A stretch of 64,000 nucleotides of DNA, from assembly GCF_004769525.1 (NCBI RefSeq), contig NZ_RQFT01000010.1:1-64000 (forward strand). The letters are read 5' to 3'. A program made the translations under genes and the position numbers. Positions 27,561-37,491 of this stretch are shown here, one piece after another (position 1 is the stretch's first letter; every line of letters starts with the position of its first letter). The stretch comes from Leptospira bouyouniensis. GTDB lineage: Bacteria > Spirochaetota > Leptospiria > Leptospirales > Leptospiraceae. The notes beneath the pieces are model-generated. The model saw only the letters and a list, made by a program, of their open reading frames with translations. It was not told the origin of the DNA and did no database searches.

Positions 27561-29936
27561 ATGCCCGCCAAATTTTTGTCCAAATCGATATGGACCAATA
27601 TAGTCATCTATGTAACGTTTATCGTTGTTATCCTTACATTTGTATTTAAGTTCAAATATTTATTCACTGGAGAGACCTTAAGTGGCTGGGATACTCCAGG
27701 GCATGTAGTACTAGCAAAGGAGTTTGCTATTTTATTCGAAAAAGGATTAGGCATTGGTTGGTCTGATATTTGGTTTGGAGGATTTCCTGTTTTTTATTTT
27801 TATCCTCCATTTTACTATTTTTTAGTTTATATCATTCATTTAATTTTTTCTATCTCCATTGAATCTGCTTTTGGTATATCTATATTTTTTACAATTTGTT
27901 TACTTGGATTTTCAATTTATACTATTGGAAATCATTTTTTTTGGAAACGGTTCCCATTAAACATTCGTTTGTTGCTTGGTATTTCATCCATTCTGTTCTA
28001 TTTTAATTATGCAGGGGAAGGATTACAAGGAACGAGCATTGTTGGGATCGTTGAAGGTACTGTTATCTCGAGTTTTACACATGGGCTTTTTTTGTTAGGA
28101 ATTGTTTATTTGGATCAGTTTCGACTAAAACAAAAACTGAATTCTTTGGTCCTATTTATCGGAACCACTTCTTTAGTGTTTTATTCACATCTACTTAGTT
28201 CAATTTTTTATTCTTTCGTATTGTTTACTTATTTCATCATCTATAGAAAATTCTGGCTAAAACATATTAAAGAATTATTTCTATCTTTTGTTTTTGTTTT
28301 GATTTTTATTTCACCTGTATTGTTTCATTTTTTCAAATATGCAGAGTATGCAAGTTCAGTGTTCTATGGATATTCATACCCTCCAATCCTTTCGATTCTG
28401 AGTAGAGACGTATACGACCAAGCTTTAAAAGCTTCTCAGTTTGGTGAGAATATAACAGTCGCATTCTTAATTGAATTGTTACGTTCAGGTCGTTGGATAT
28501 ATCTATTAATAATAATTTTAATGACATTCCATATGCGAAGTTTACTAAACTTTGTTAGGAGCAGATTTTTAACGACAGTTTTTATGGTATTTTTTTGGTT
28601 GTCTTTAGACTATTCGTTTGGATATATCATTCCAAACATCAAAATACATAATTATCGTGCATTTGATTGTTTTTTTATTGTATTTTCGATTCTTATGCCA
28701 TTGGTGATCGTACATTCTGTGCGGACGCAAAAAAAGTTTTTACCGCTCTTACCAATTTTAATATCAATTGTATTCATTCAATTTTATTTATTTATTCATT
28801 TTGATCCTATCAAATACCAAGAATACAAATCACCGATATGGAAGGAGGCTCGGTCTGATGACGAGTTGTACTTGTATGATCGTTTGTTATCAAAGTTGAA
28901 AGAATTGCCTAAAGATACGATTATCCAACCAGAAATCATTAAATCAAAATCATTATTTGGTGGTCCTCATTTTTGGATTCCTCTTTTTTATGAAGCTGGT
29001 ATTAAGAATAACTTGGGTTTGACTGTCGAATCTTCCTATTATTCGACACTTGTATTTAATTGGGAATCATTTGGTTTTTCACATACGTTTCGATGGGGTA
29101 CAGAAATAGATTTAAGAGAAAATCTGCTTTCCTTAAAAAAGGAGAACGAGGTTGGATACTTTTTGAATTTTTTAACACGATCTGGAGTTAACTATCTAAT
29201 GGGTTTTTCTCCGGAATTTACAGATTTTATCAAACAATCAAGAGTTCGATTGGAAATTGTAGCAACGGAAGGACCTTTCAAAATTGTAAAAATACTCCAA
29301 AAACAAAATAACAATTTCATCAAACCAATTGGTTTGATCCATGCTGAGACTTTAAACCAAAATAAAGAGTTTGGGTATCAGCATTTTTTAAAAACAAGTA
29401 ATCTGATGCAAATGTATCTTATGAATTTAGGATACCAAACAAAGATCATTCGAATATCTCGAAACAATTTGGATCAATTAGATTTAATATTACCTTCGTT
29501 ATCATCGTTAATTTTAATCACGGATCAAAATGGATTAGGTGAGATTTCCTGGCTTAAAAATTTGGACCAAAAGGGTATTCCAACCTTTATGTTAGGTGAA
29601 ACGAGTTTAACAAGAAGTGCCGATACTACTGAGGAAAATTTATCTGTATTTTTGAATCAACTTCCCAAATTTATGAAAGGTGAGGAATTTTTCCAACCTT
29701 CGCATACTTTTTTTGAGCAAAAACGATCAACGAATGGCATTGTATTATTAGATGATGCCGCAAAAGAATATTGGATCCCTTACTCAAAGGACAAACAAAA
29801 AGAAATGACTGTAACATTACCTGAATTGTCTGGAAAACTTTATTTAGGATTTATGATCGCATCTTTTTTATTGTTTTTGTTAGGATTGGTTCTAACGAAA
29901 ATTGAATACTTTTCGTTTTCAAAAGCTAAAATGTAA
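27561..29936 (+). CDS. Large membrane protein related to the PTPS-related / GT-C glycosyltransferase group
   Basis: 791 residues. The first ~410 contain about ten membrane helices. The first exported loop reads GWDTPGHVVLAKEF...GFPVFYFYPPFYYFL, characteristic of the '6-pyruvoyl-tetrahydropterin synthase-related' membrane domain (Pfam PTPS_related), which resembles GT-C glycosyltransferases. The Asp in GWDTPGH would be the candidate catalytic or lipid-phosphosugar contact. The region from ~430 to 760 is soluble and probably extracytoplasmic, and a final helix (LGFMIASFLLFLLGLVLTK) closes the protein. A role in envelope glycan assembly is inferred. Its last 97 bases overlap the convergent membrane-protein gene. 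Confidence 0.78.
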   Translation: MPAKFLSKSIWTNIVIYVTFIVVILTFVFKFKYLFTGETLSGWDTPGHVVLAKEFAILFEKGLGIGWSDIWFGGFPVFYFYPPFYYFLVYIIHLIFSISIESAFGISIFFTICLLGFSIYTIGNHFFWKRFPLNIRLLLGISSILFYFNYAGEGLQGTSIVGIVEGTVISSFTHGLFLLGIVYLDQFRLKQKLNSLVLFIGTTSLVFYSHLLSSIFYSFVLFTYFIIYRKFWLKHIKELFLSFVFVLIFISPVLFHFFKYAEYASSVFYGYSYPPILSILSRDVYDQALKASQFGENITVAFLIELLRSGRWIYLLIIILMTFHMRSLLNFVRSRFLTTVFMVFFWLSLDYSFGYIIPNIKIHNYRAFDCFFIVFSILMPLVIVHSVRTQKKFLPLLPILISIVFIQFYLFIHFDPIKYQEYKSPIWKEARSDDELYLYDRLLSKLKELPKDTIIQPEIIKSKSLFGGPHFWIPLFYEAGIKNNLGLTVESSYYSTLVFNWESFGFSHTFRWGTEIDLRENLLSLKKENEVGYFLNFLTRSGVNYLMGFSPEFTDFIKQSRVRLEIVATEGPFKIVKILQKQNNNFIKPIGLIHAETLNQNKEFGYQHFLKTSNLMQMYLMNLGYQTKIIRISRNNLDQLDLILPSLSSLILITDQNGLGEISWLKNLDQKGIPTFMLGETSLTRSADTTEENLSVFLNQLPKFMKGEEFFQPSHTFFEQKRSTNGIVLLDDAAKEYWIPYSKDKQKEMTVTLPELSGKLYLGFMIASFLLFLLGLVLTKIEYFSFSKAKM

Positions 29937-31282
29937 TCAATTGAAAGATCCTTGAAGGTTTTTGCCGTATAACCATAGTAATGTTTGTTAATAACGATAG
30001 TATTATAATCCATTGCCTTTGGGATGAATTGAAATCCTTGTAAATTACCTTCAAAAAATGCTTTTTGAGTGAAATATGATTTCTGGTCATATGACCAAGC
30101 ATATAATGGATTGAGTCCAAACAAAAAATGGTAATCGGGAATTTTAAAAGTAAAATAAGGATAATCCGCCCAAGATAAAAAGATTTTTTCTCCTTTTGGG
30201 ATATTGAATCGAACCCAATCGGTTACAATTTGTCCATATTTCGTTTCTGACGATTTAAATTGTTGGCCCATTTTGTCATAGGCAATTGGTATCTGAATGA
30301 CAAAAACTAAAAGTGAAATGAATAATTGATAGCGGATGTTTATCTTTAGATTTAGGAAAATAAATACAAAAAACATCAACCAACTGATTTCGAACACACG
30401 CAAAGAGGCACTTGCAAAAATTAAATTGGTGATTCCTAAAAATAAAAATACAATACTTGTAGGTTCAAATTTAGAATGTATTCCATTACGAAAACAAAGT
30501 AATAAGAGTGGAAACGTAGTTATGAATCCTAAGATTAGAATTTCTTTTGTAGGAGGTAACCATTCGGCAATTGGTTCGATTCCTTTTGGTGGTATTGTTT
30601 GCAGAACGAGTTCAATAAAGTAACCTTTAAATTGATAAGGGAATGAAGGGTGAAAAATCATTCCGAGAATCATTCCTGTAGTTACGTAAGAGAGAATCTT
30701 AAGATTTTCTTTTTTAGAGTCTAGTAACGAAATGAAAATAGCAGTTAATAATAAATATGGAAATCCACTATAAGTCCATACCGATACAAATGAAATAACT
30801 AATATTTTATACACATTTTTAGGATTCCAAAGATGAAGGCAAAGGAAATAGAGGCAAAAAAATAATAAATTCCCTCTACCAAATAACATCCTGCCTGTGA
30901 ACAATATTGATCCTAAAATAAAAAAGGTAACTAAGAAGTAAGGAGATATGTTTGGTGATTTGGATAGTAGATATCTTTGGATAGTATATAAGAGTGTGGA
31001 GATTGATACTAAGATAAATAACTTGATTGAAATTGTTTCTTCAAATGGAAGGAGAACAAATGGGATTTGTAAGATATGGAATAAAAAATGAAAATCCGTA
31101 AATTCTTGGAATTGAATAGCTAATTCTGGCCAGGGTAATTTTGAGACGAATCCTTCCTTTAGGTATAACTTTGCAATGGCAAAATGATAAAAAATATCTG
31201 CATCGGGAACACCACTAAATCCAAAGAGTAACAAGGCATAGATGGTGATACCAAATAGAAGTGCGTAACGAGTATGGTTCAC
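29840..31282 (-). CDS. Polytopic membrane protein, GT-C glycosyltransferase-like
   Basis: 480 residues from a GTG start, with about ten membrane helices. The first exported loop contains GVPDADIFYHFAIAKLYLKEG, an acidic DxD-type motif followed by Tyr-His as in GT-C transferases. The C-terminal ~110 residues are soluble (SWADYPYFTFKIPDYHFLFGLNPLYAW). The overall plan resembles the convergent 791-residue neighbour, suggesting related substrates in envelope glycan or glycolipid synthesis (inference). The two coding regions overlap tail to tail by 97 bases. Confidence 0.75.
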   Translation of the reverse strand: MNHTRYALLFGITIYALLLFGFSGVPDADIFYHFAIAKLYLKEGFVSKLPWPELAIQFQEFTDFHFLFHILQIPFVLLPFEETISIKLFILVSISTLLYTIQRYLLSKSPNISPYFLVTFFILGSILFTGRMLFGRGNLLFFCLYFLCLHLWNPKNVYKILVISFVSVWTYSGFPYLLLTAIFISLLDSKKENLKILSYVTTGMILGMIFHPSFPYQFKGYFIELVLQTIPPKGIEPIAEWLPPTKEILILGFITTFPLLLLCFRNGIHSKFEPTSIVFLFLGITNLIFASASLRVFEISWLMFFVFIFLNLKINIRYQLFISLLVFVIQIPIAYDKMGQQFKSSETKYGQIVTDWVRFNIPKGEKIFLSWADYPYFTFKIPDYHFLFGLNPLYAWSYDQKSYFTQKAFFEGNLQGFQFIPKAMDYNTIVINKHYYGYTAKTFKDLSIDYILAFENEKYSIFVRTNPNKNNKKDAIINPK

Positions 31283-31318
31283 TGAGTTCTTTTATCAAGT
31301 AAAGGAAGTTTCAAATCT

Positions 31319-32614
31319 TTATTGGTAATACCTTTGGATTGCTTTGATATGCCTTGGAGAGAAACCACCTGTCATAGCTCCAACAGTGATCGGTGAATTG
31401 ACCCCTCTTGTCATCACTCCATCTTTTGAAAAACTAAAATACTCAAGTTGGAAATTATTGGTTGTGCCACCAGTATCGGATGCTAGATACAAAAATCTTC
31501 CACTACCATCCCATTCCAAATGCTTTGGTCCATTCCCGACGCTAAATTTTTGGTCGGTAGGAGTGAGGTTCCCTGATGAAGGGTCTATGGAAAGAATTCG
31601 AATATAAAAAGTACCACCTGCTTGGTAAAGGTAAGCCAAATACTTTCCCTCCGGATTGACTGCAAGTGAGGTAGAATTATTGTCAACGGCACCAGTACCC
31701 GAAACGCTTGGATCAGGAGAAAAAGGAGAATTGGGAAGTAATCCCAAATTTCCATTTTCATCATATCGAAATCCGTAAATAGGAGTTGTTACGTTCGCTG
31801 AAGTCATGTACAATAATCGTTCGTTTTCAACGACACATAAATTATTATGTTGGGTTGGGTTGTCTGCAGGGTCATAAGGTGAGCCACTTGCAAAAACACC
31901 TGAATAATCTCCCGTTTTTTTGAATGAGAAAATTCCAAGAGGTAACGTGGATGTTGAAGCCGTAAAAACGATATTGTCTTTGTTACTGACATTCAATGAG
32001 ACAGGGGAACAACCAACACTAAATGGAAAACTCCCACCATTGTTAATACTGAGGATCCCGGATTCTTTATTCCTAGCCAATTGAAGGATTACGTTTGGAT
32101 CAGTTGCAGTATTGTTTGAATACGCTCTAAGACCATCAGATGTAAACTTAATGAATGTTGGGTTCCCAAATCCATTTTGGTCTTGCAGAAGGACAAGCGA
32201 ACGATCAATTCCATACCGGTGTAATGCAATCCGATTGCTACCTGCTCCGGTGATCGTGATGATATCCCGAGAACTAGGCGGGACAGCGACACGGATCGGA
32301 GAGCAACCAGGGAATGCCAATGTAGTAGCAGCTCTCACATCACTATCAAATTCACTTGTGAGACCTAAATCAGAATCTACCCGGTAAATGCGAATCCCTG
32401 CTTCATACGGAAGGGTAGACTTGGTAACGGCAACAACGAGTCCATCGGGTGCTATTTTTTCGCTCAGCCAATATGCGATGAGTTGGGATAAGGCCGCATT
32501 TTTTCCATAGTCATCAGAAAGAGGGTCTGCGGGATTGTTGAGAGCTGGGATTTTACAATTGAAAGAAGTGGAGATGATGAATAAGAAAATAAAAAAACGT
32601 TTCAAATGATTCAT
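31319..32614 (-). CDS. Lipoprotein, beta-propeller-like, paralog 1
   Basis: About 431 residues from the ATG at 32614, chosen because it gives a signal peptide ending in the lipobox TSFNC; the open frame extends 37 codons further without signal character. The mature protein starts KIPALNNPADPLSDDYGKN and has repeated blades with phrases such as HLEWDGSGRFLYLASDT and LAVNPEGKYLAYLY, typical of seven-bladed lactonase/YVTN-like propellers. The neighbouring gene encodes a clear paralog. Cell-surface or periplasmic location is inferred. No catalytic residues are assignable, so a binding role is equally possible. Confidence 0.75.
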   Translation of the reverse strand: MNHLKRFFIFLFIISTSFNCKIPALNNPADPLSDDYGKNAALSQLIAYWLSEKIAPDGLVVAVTKSTLPYEAGIRIYRVDSDLGLTSEFDSDVRAATTLAFPGCSPIRVAVPPSSRDIITITGAGSNRIALHRYGIDRSLVLLQDQNGFGNPTFIKFTSDGLRAYSNNTATDPNVILQLARNKESGILSINNGGSFPFSVGCSPVSLNVSNKDNIVFTASTSTLPLGIFSFKKTGDYSGVFASGSPYDPADNPTQHNNLCVVENERLLYMTSANVTTPIYGFRYDENGNLGLLPNSPFSPDPSVSGTGAVDNNSTSLAVNPEGKYLAYLYQAGGTFYIRILSIDPSSGNLTPTDQKFSVGNGPKHLEWDGSGRFLYLASDTGGTTNNFQLEYFSFSKDGVMTRGVNSPITVGAMTGGFSPRHIKAIQRYYQ

Positions 32615-32895
32615 GGGATGCGCCTTTGTTCGATTGTTCCGAAACATTGAACAATTTGTATTCTTTAATGATGCAATTTCTTGACTACTTTTGAATAGGA
32701 TGTTCAAAATTCTTCCACTTGTCAATCAAAATTGACTTTGTCGATTTCCCTAGCTACTTCAAGTTATCGAACGGAAAGGATTTCATCCTTTGAAGGAAAT
32801 TCTGACTGCAGTAAATTTCATGACAAAATAGTTACTTATCGTCTGATATCACTTTAACACAAGTTTAATGAACCATTATCGATGAAATCCGTAGT

Positions 32896-34191
32896 TCAAT
32901 AATAGATGGGGAGCGATTTAATATGGGAGATGTTAAAACTGCCTCCCATGGAAGAAATGATGAGATTAGGGCCTTTTGTTAGTTTTCCATCATTTGAGAA
33001 TTTAAAGTATTCCAATTGGAAATTATTGGTAGTCCCTCCCGTGTCAGAGACAAGGTATAAGAATTTGCCACTACCATCCCATTCTAAATGTTTCGGTGCA
33101 TTCCCGACGCTGTATTTTTGGTCAGTCGTAGTGATATTGCCCGTGGTTATGTCTATGGATAACAGTCTTAAATAGAAAATACCAGCTAACGAATACATAT
33201 ATGCTATATATTTTCCTTTTGGATCCAAAGCCATACTTGTTGAGTAATTGTCAATGGAAGCAGGGCCAAGCGTTCCTGTATCAGGAGCAAATGGAGAGCT
33301 GGGTAGTACACTCATTGTACCATTTTCGTCATAACGGAAACCGTAAATCGGGTATGTGGCATCTCCCGAAGTCATGTACAATAACCTTTCGCTTTCAATC
33401 AAACAAAGGTTATTATGCGAAGAAGGATTTGTTCCAGGATCGTAAGGTGACCCACTCGCAAACACCCCTGATTCGGGTCCCGTATTTTTATAAACATCAA
33501 TGCCAAGAGGGAGATAGGAAGTGGTGGCTGTGAAGACAATGTTATCCCTTGAACTAGTTCTTAAGGAAACAGGAGAACAGCCAACACTAAATGGGTAATT
33601 ACTACCATTACTTAGATTCAAACTTCCTGAGAGCGTATTGCGAGAATATCTGTTGATCGAATTTGGATTACTAGCTCCATTACTGACATATGCGGTGGCT
33701 CCATCCGCTGTAACTGCCATATGCGATGGAATTCCAATACCTGGCTTGTCCTCTATCAAACTCAAATTGTGTTCGTTGCTATAGCGGTGAACCGCAATTC
33801 GGTTGGTACTACTACCAGTAAAGGTGATGATATCTCTAGAACCAGGAGGTACTGTCACTCGAATTGGCTGGCATCCTGGGAATGCACTCAAGTTTGAAGG
33901 TTTGATCCCAGAGTAATCTATCTCTCCAGTGGGTCCATCTTCCCCAATGCGGTAAATGCGAAATCCAGTTTCGTTGTACGGAGGAATTGATTTGTCACCT
34001 AATATGATGAGACTATCAGGTGCTATTTTGTCTCTTAACCAATACCTTACTAGTTCAGATAAAATTAAATTTTTGCCATAATCGTTTGAGAGTGGGTCAC
34101 GAGGATTATTCAGGGCAGGCATTTTGCACTGGATGGAAAACATTAGCATGATTAGTAGGACCACATTTTGTAAAATGATTCTACTATTCAT
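32896..34191 (-). CDS. Lipoprotein, beta-propeller-like, paralog 2
   Basis: About 431 residues from the ATG at 34191 (an in-frame ATG at 34218 would add nine). The signal peptide ends in the lipobox FSIQC. It matches the downstream paralog along its whole length: CKMPALNNPRDPLSNDYGKN at the mature N-terminus, shared FPGCxPIRVxVPPxSRDIIT, and a shared HLEWDGSGxFLYLxSDTGGTTNNFQLEYF block. A 281-base gap lies between the two, so they may have separate promoters. Function is unknown; a tandem duplication that diverged is the simplest history. Confidence 0.75.
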   Translation of the reverse strand: MNSRIILQNVVLLIMLMFSIQCKMPALNNPRDPLSNDYGKNLILSELVRYWLRDKIAPDSLIILGDKSIPPYNETGFRIYRIGEDGPTGEIDYSGIKPSNLSAFPGCQPIRVTVPPGSRDIITFTGSSTNRIAVHRYSNEHNLSLIEDKPGIGIPSHMAVTADGATAYVSNGASNPNSINRYSRNTLSGSLNLSNGSNYPFSVGCSPVSLRTSSRDNIVFTATTSYLPLGIDVYKNTGPESGVFASGSPYDPGTNPSSHNNLCLIESERLLYMTSGDATYPIYGFRYDENGTMSVLPSSPFAPDTGTLGPASIDNYSTSMALDPKGKYIAYMYSLAGIFYLRLLSIDITTGNITTTDQKYSVGNAPKHLEWDGSGKFLYLVSDTGGTTNNFQLEYFKFSNDGKLTKGPNLIISSMGGSFNISHIKSLPIYY

Positions 34192-34469
34192 TTTGTTTAT
34201 CAATTGTCCGTTCACCATAATCTGTATAACAATTCATTTGTTCAATTTATTGCCTTAATTTCTAAAATAGTTAAAAAAAAATTTATGTCAATTGAATTTG
34301 ATAATAATGCAAATCTCTTTCGGCAATGTTAAGGTTCAAATCCATTGAACTATTTCTGATTCAATTTGGGTTCGGAATTCCATTTGATTAACACAACGTG
34401 TTTAATACGAAACATTATATCCGAATCTATAAAATATACACTATTGAGCACGATTCACCGGATCGTAAC

Positions 34470-35312
34470 TCATCCAATTAGGGTTTCACTTTTTTGTAAC
34501 ATTTGTTCAAAAATACGTTTGAGTCCATACAGAAATAGAAACATGAACATCCAAGCCACAACACCTGTTACCAATCTCTCTCCACCAAATAACCAATGTA
34601 AGTCGTGTGGAACTGGAGCCACAAACGAAGATTGCATTTTGACAACATAGACCCAACCTGCATGGATTCCTATGGGTAAATAGAGGGATCGTGTATAAAT
34701 GAATGAATAGGAAAGTGCATACCCTACTAAAAATAAGCCAATCATTTCAGGAATAAGTAAAAATGGGTCATGAATTGGGCGAATAAAATGAGTGAGCGAA
34801 AAGAAAATACTAGTAAGGATTGCCGCTTTTTTTTCTCCCCATTCCTTCACAAACGATTGTAAGAGGTATCCTCGAAAAAAAAGTTCTTCGACAAAAGCGA
34901 TACAAAAAACTGAAAGCAAAAAGTAAAAACTCAATAACCAATCGGAGAGAAAAAATTCTTTAGGTGACCAAGTTGAAACTCCATAAATCACCTTAGTTCC
35001 AACAACCAAACTTAAAGATAACACCCCTGCAATAAAACCTAAAAACAATTCTCTTTTTCTTTGGTAAAATCTTGTTAAACCTAGAGATACAATTGACATC
35101 CGATCAATTTTTTTGCGAAACCAAATCAGAGCTAAAAATAAGATAATTGTAGTTGTGCGAGATAAAATTTTGGAATAGGTGAAAGGTTTTAATTCGACGT
35201 TCGGATTCTCTGATACCAAATACATTTGGAAAATATATAGGAAATAACTCAGAATAAAACTAACAGTGATTACCAGAAGGAAAAATAAAGTGAATTTTTT
35301 TGAGGTTGTCAT
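34470..35312 (-). CDS. CPBP family intramembrane glutamic endopeptidase
   Basis: 280 residues from the ATG at 35312 (a TTG three codons upstream is the alternative). It has about eight membrane helices. The CPBP/Abi motifs are present: EELFFRGYLLQSF (motif 1, catalytic Glu pair and Arg), FFSLTHFI (motif 2, His) and GIHAGWVYV (motif 3, His). Bacterial members cleave membrane proteins or confer self-immunity; none of those partners is visible here. The gene stands alone between convergent or unrelated neighbours. Confidence 0.85.
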   Translation of the reverse strand: MTTSKKFTLFFLLVITVSFILSYFLYIFQMYLVSENPNVELKPFTYSKILSRTTTIILFLALIWFRKKIDRMSIVSLGLTRFYQRKRELFLGFIAGVLSLSLVVGTKVIYGVSTWSPKEFFLSDWLLSFYFLLSVFCIAFVEELFFRGYLLQSFVKEWGEKKAAILTSIFFSLTHFIRPIHDPFLLIPEMIGLFLVGYALSYSFIYTRSLYLPIGIHAGWVYVVKMQSSFVAPVPHDLHWLFGGERLVTGVVAWMFMFLFLYGLKRIFEQMLQKSETLIG

Positions 35313-35488
35313 ACGAATCAATCGCTAAGAGGATTCACAATTCGATTTTCGTATACCATTGTTTTTGATTTAGAAGATTTTATTTAGAAAATCTTCAATT
35401 CTAGTAGCCTCACAAGCTGAGACTACATCTGAATTCTGTTCAGCCTATAAAAACTAAACTGTTGTTGGTTGATACTAGGAGTAATCCA

Positions 35489-35863
35489 TCAATTGGGAAT
35501 GAAAATAGATTCCGCTTCATTTTGTGAACCACCACCCGCATTCAAACAAGTTGTCTCACTATAATTGGTTGTAAAACCACCTTCCAAATAATAATTTCGT
35601 GTGGTGAATCCTTGGTCTCCTGGGTAAGTACAGCGTCCAGACCTCGTGGGACTATGTACTGCCATCTGAGCATCGCAGTTGTTAGCTGTTGCTGGACCTG
35701 TCCCCATGGTATCATAACATAAGTTAAAAGCCCAACCACTGTAAGTTAATTTTGCTGAACTCGATGCAACAACTCCGCTATTTGCTACTTGTAAATTGTA
35801 ACTATCACCAAAACCACTAATGTGTTTAACCATCACATAAACAGTGCCAGCAGATAGTAACAC
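35489..35863 (-). pseudogene. Orphan C-terminal fragment of a surface/exported protein
   Basis: 124 residues from a GTG. The frame stays open about a dozen codons further upstream (…GAEFNR) before a stop, and no signal peptide or ribosome binding site is present. The sequence is rich in Gly, Ser, Thr and Asn with four or five cysteines (NLCYDTM, NNCDAQM, GRCTYPGD, ETTCLNAGG), typical of an extracytoplasmic domain. I read it as what is left of a longer gene, though a short real protein using another start cannot be excluded. Family not recognised. Confidence 0.4.
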
Positions 35864-36030
35864 TCGATTGAATTCAGCCCCTGTCCTTCTTTTTTAAAGA
35901 GACATCGGCCAGACATTCAGCCTTGGAAAATTATATTTGGATAAAGGTTTAAAACTTCTTTGAGGAATGTTAAATTTGTTCGAAAAAGAGTCACTGGAAA
36001 AGAAAGTCTCGAAAAGAGTGACGAAAGAGA

Positions 36031-37491
36031 ATGAAATTAGACTTACTGCTACAAACTTTTGGAATTTCCGAATTTCGCGGAAACCAGAAAAAAATCGTCG
36101 AACATGTATTATGTGGTAATCATACACTTGTTTTAATGCCAACTGGTATGGGTAAGTCGATTTGTTATCAACTTCCGGCTCTCGTGATGGAAGGTACTTG
36201 TATTGTCATTTCACCACTCATCGCACTCATGAAAGACCAAGTGGATTCTTTGAGAAAAAAAGGAATCAATGCTACTTATATCAATTCTAGTTTAAGTCGT
36301 TCGGAAAGATTGGAACGTTATGCAAAATTAAGTTCCGGTAGTTGGAAAATTGTGTATGTTTCTCCAGAACGATTTCAAAAAAAAGAGTTTTTGGAAGCCA
36401 TTCAATCGATTCAGATTTCACTCCTTGCCATCGACGAAGCTCATTGTATCAGCCAATGGGGGCATGATTTTCGCCCCGATTATACCAAAATCAAGTGGTT
36501 TCGTGAAATCCTGAAGTTTCCAACTACGATTGCTTTGACGGCAACGGCTTCGCTTCGTGTACAGAAAGATATACTGGATCAATTGGGGCTTTCTCAGAAT
36601 GATATTCTGATTTTTGATGATGGTTTGTTTCGGCCGAATTTACATTTATCGGTAACAGATTGTTTTGATACTGAATCCAAATACAATTTGGTTTTGCAGG
36701 AGCTAAGATCGAAACCTGGTGTTTCAATATTGTATTTTAGTTTAATCCAAGATTTAGAAAAATTTAGCAATTGGCTAGATACGAAACAATTTCGTCATTT
36801 GGTCTATCATGGGAAACGTTCCAATCAAGATCGAAGTGCGACACTAGCAAAATTTATAAAGTCTGAGGAGGTTGTACTTTTAGCAACTAATGCTTTTGGG
36901 ATGGGTGTTGACAAACGAAATGTTAGAAATGTTTACCATTTGCAAATCCCTGGAAGCATTGAAGCGTATTACCAAGAAATCGGTAGAGCAGGGCGTGACG
37001 GAGAGCCATCGCAATGTAAACTTTATTATACAGAAGATGATTTAGCGATTCAAATGGATTTTATTGATTGGCAAAATCCAGATTTATCGTACTTAAAAAA
37101 ATTATACCAATTGTTTGTACAAAAAGAAAACGAGCTTTCTGCTTTGGATTATCAAACGATCCAGTCTTATATGACTTATAGAAATAAATCAGACCACCGT
37201 GTACAAACAGCAATCAATCATTTGAGTCGTGTAGGAATTGTTTCTGGAGATATTGAACAAGGTACACTACAGATTGAAAATCGATGGGACGATTCACTTT
37301 TTTCCAAAGAGGACTTGGAGACCAAAAAAAAAGAAGGTGGCAAACGCCTCTACCAAATGCTTCAGTATACAAAAACCGAAGATTGTAGGAGGAAGTTCAT
37401 CCACCAATATTTTGATTCACCATTTACTACCTGTGGGAATTGTGATCTTTGTTTAAAAGAGCATGTACCTTCTTATGCAGCTTTTGATTGA
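36031..37491 (+). CDS. recQ: RecQ family ATP-dependent DNA helicase (short form)
   Basis: 486 residues. It unwinds DNA 3' to 5' in repair and recombination. Helicase domain 1 carries FRGNQ upstream of Walker A PTGMGKS (Lys42) and DEAH at 135-138 in DEAHCISQWGHDFR, the RecQ aromatic-rich loop. Domain 2 has FGMGVDKRNVR and YYQEIGRAGRDG with the arginine finger. A zinc-binding module closes the protein (CRRKFIHQYF...CGNCDLC). E. coli RecQ has 609 residues; the HRDC domain and most of the winged-helix region are absent. The stop overlaps the convergent small gene by 19 bases. Confidence 0.92.
   Translation: MKLDLLLQTFGISEFRGNQKKIVEHVLCGNHTLVLMPTGMGKSICYQLPALVMEGTCIVISPLIALMKDQVDSLRKKGINATYINSSLSRSERLERYAKLSSGSWKIVYVSPERFQKKEFLEAIQSIQISLLAIDEAHCISQWGHDFRPDYTKIKWFREILKFPTTIALTATASLRVQKDILDQLGLSQNDILIFDDGLFRPNLHLSVTDCFDTESKYNLVLQELRSKPGVSILYFSLIQDLEKFSNWLDTKQFRHLVYHGKRSNQDRSATLAKFIKSEEVVLLATNAFGMGVDKRNVRNVYHLQIPGSIEAYYQEIGRAGRDGEPSQCKLYYTEDDLAIQMDFIDWQNPDLSYLKKLYQLFVQKENELSALDYQTIQSYMTYRNKSDHRVQTAINHLSRVGIVSGDIEQGTLQIENRWDDSLFSKEDLETKKKEGGKRLYQMLQYTKTEDCRRKFIHQYFDSPFTTCGNCDLCLKEHVPSYAAFD

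Noticed and set aside
34331..34345. GGTTCAAATCC, resembling a tRNA T-loop
   Set aside because: No acceptor, D or anticodon stems can be formed around it.
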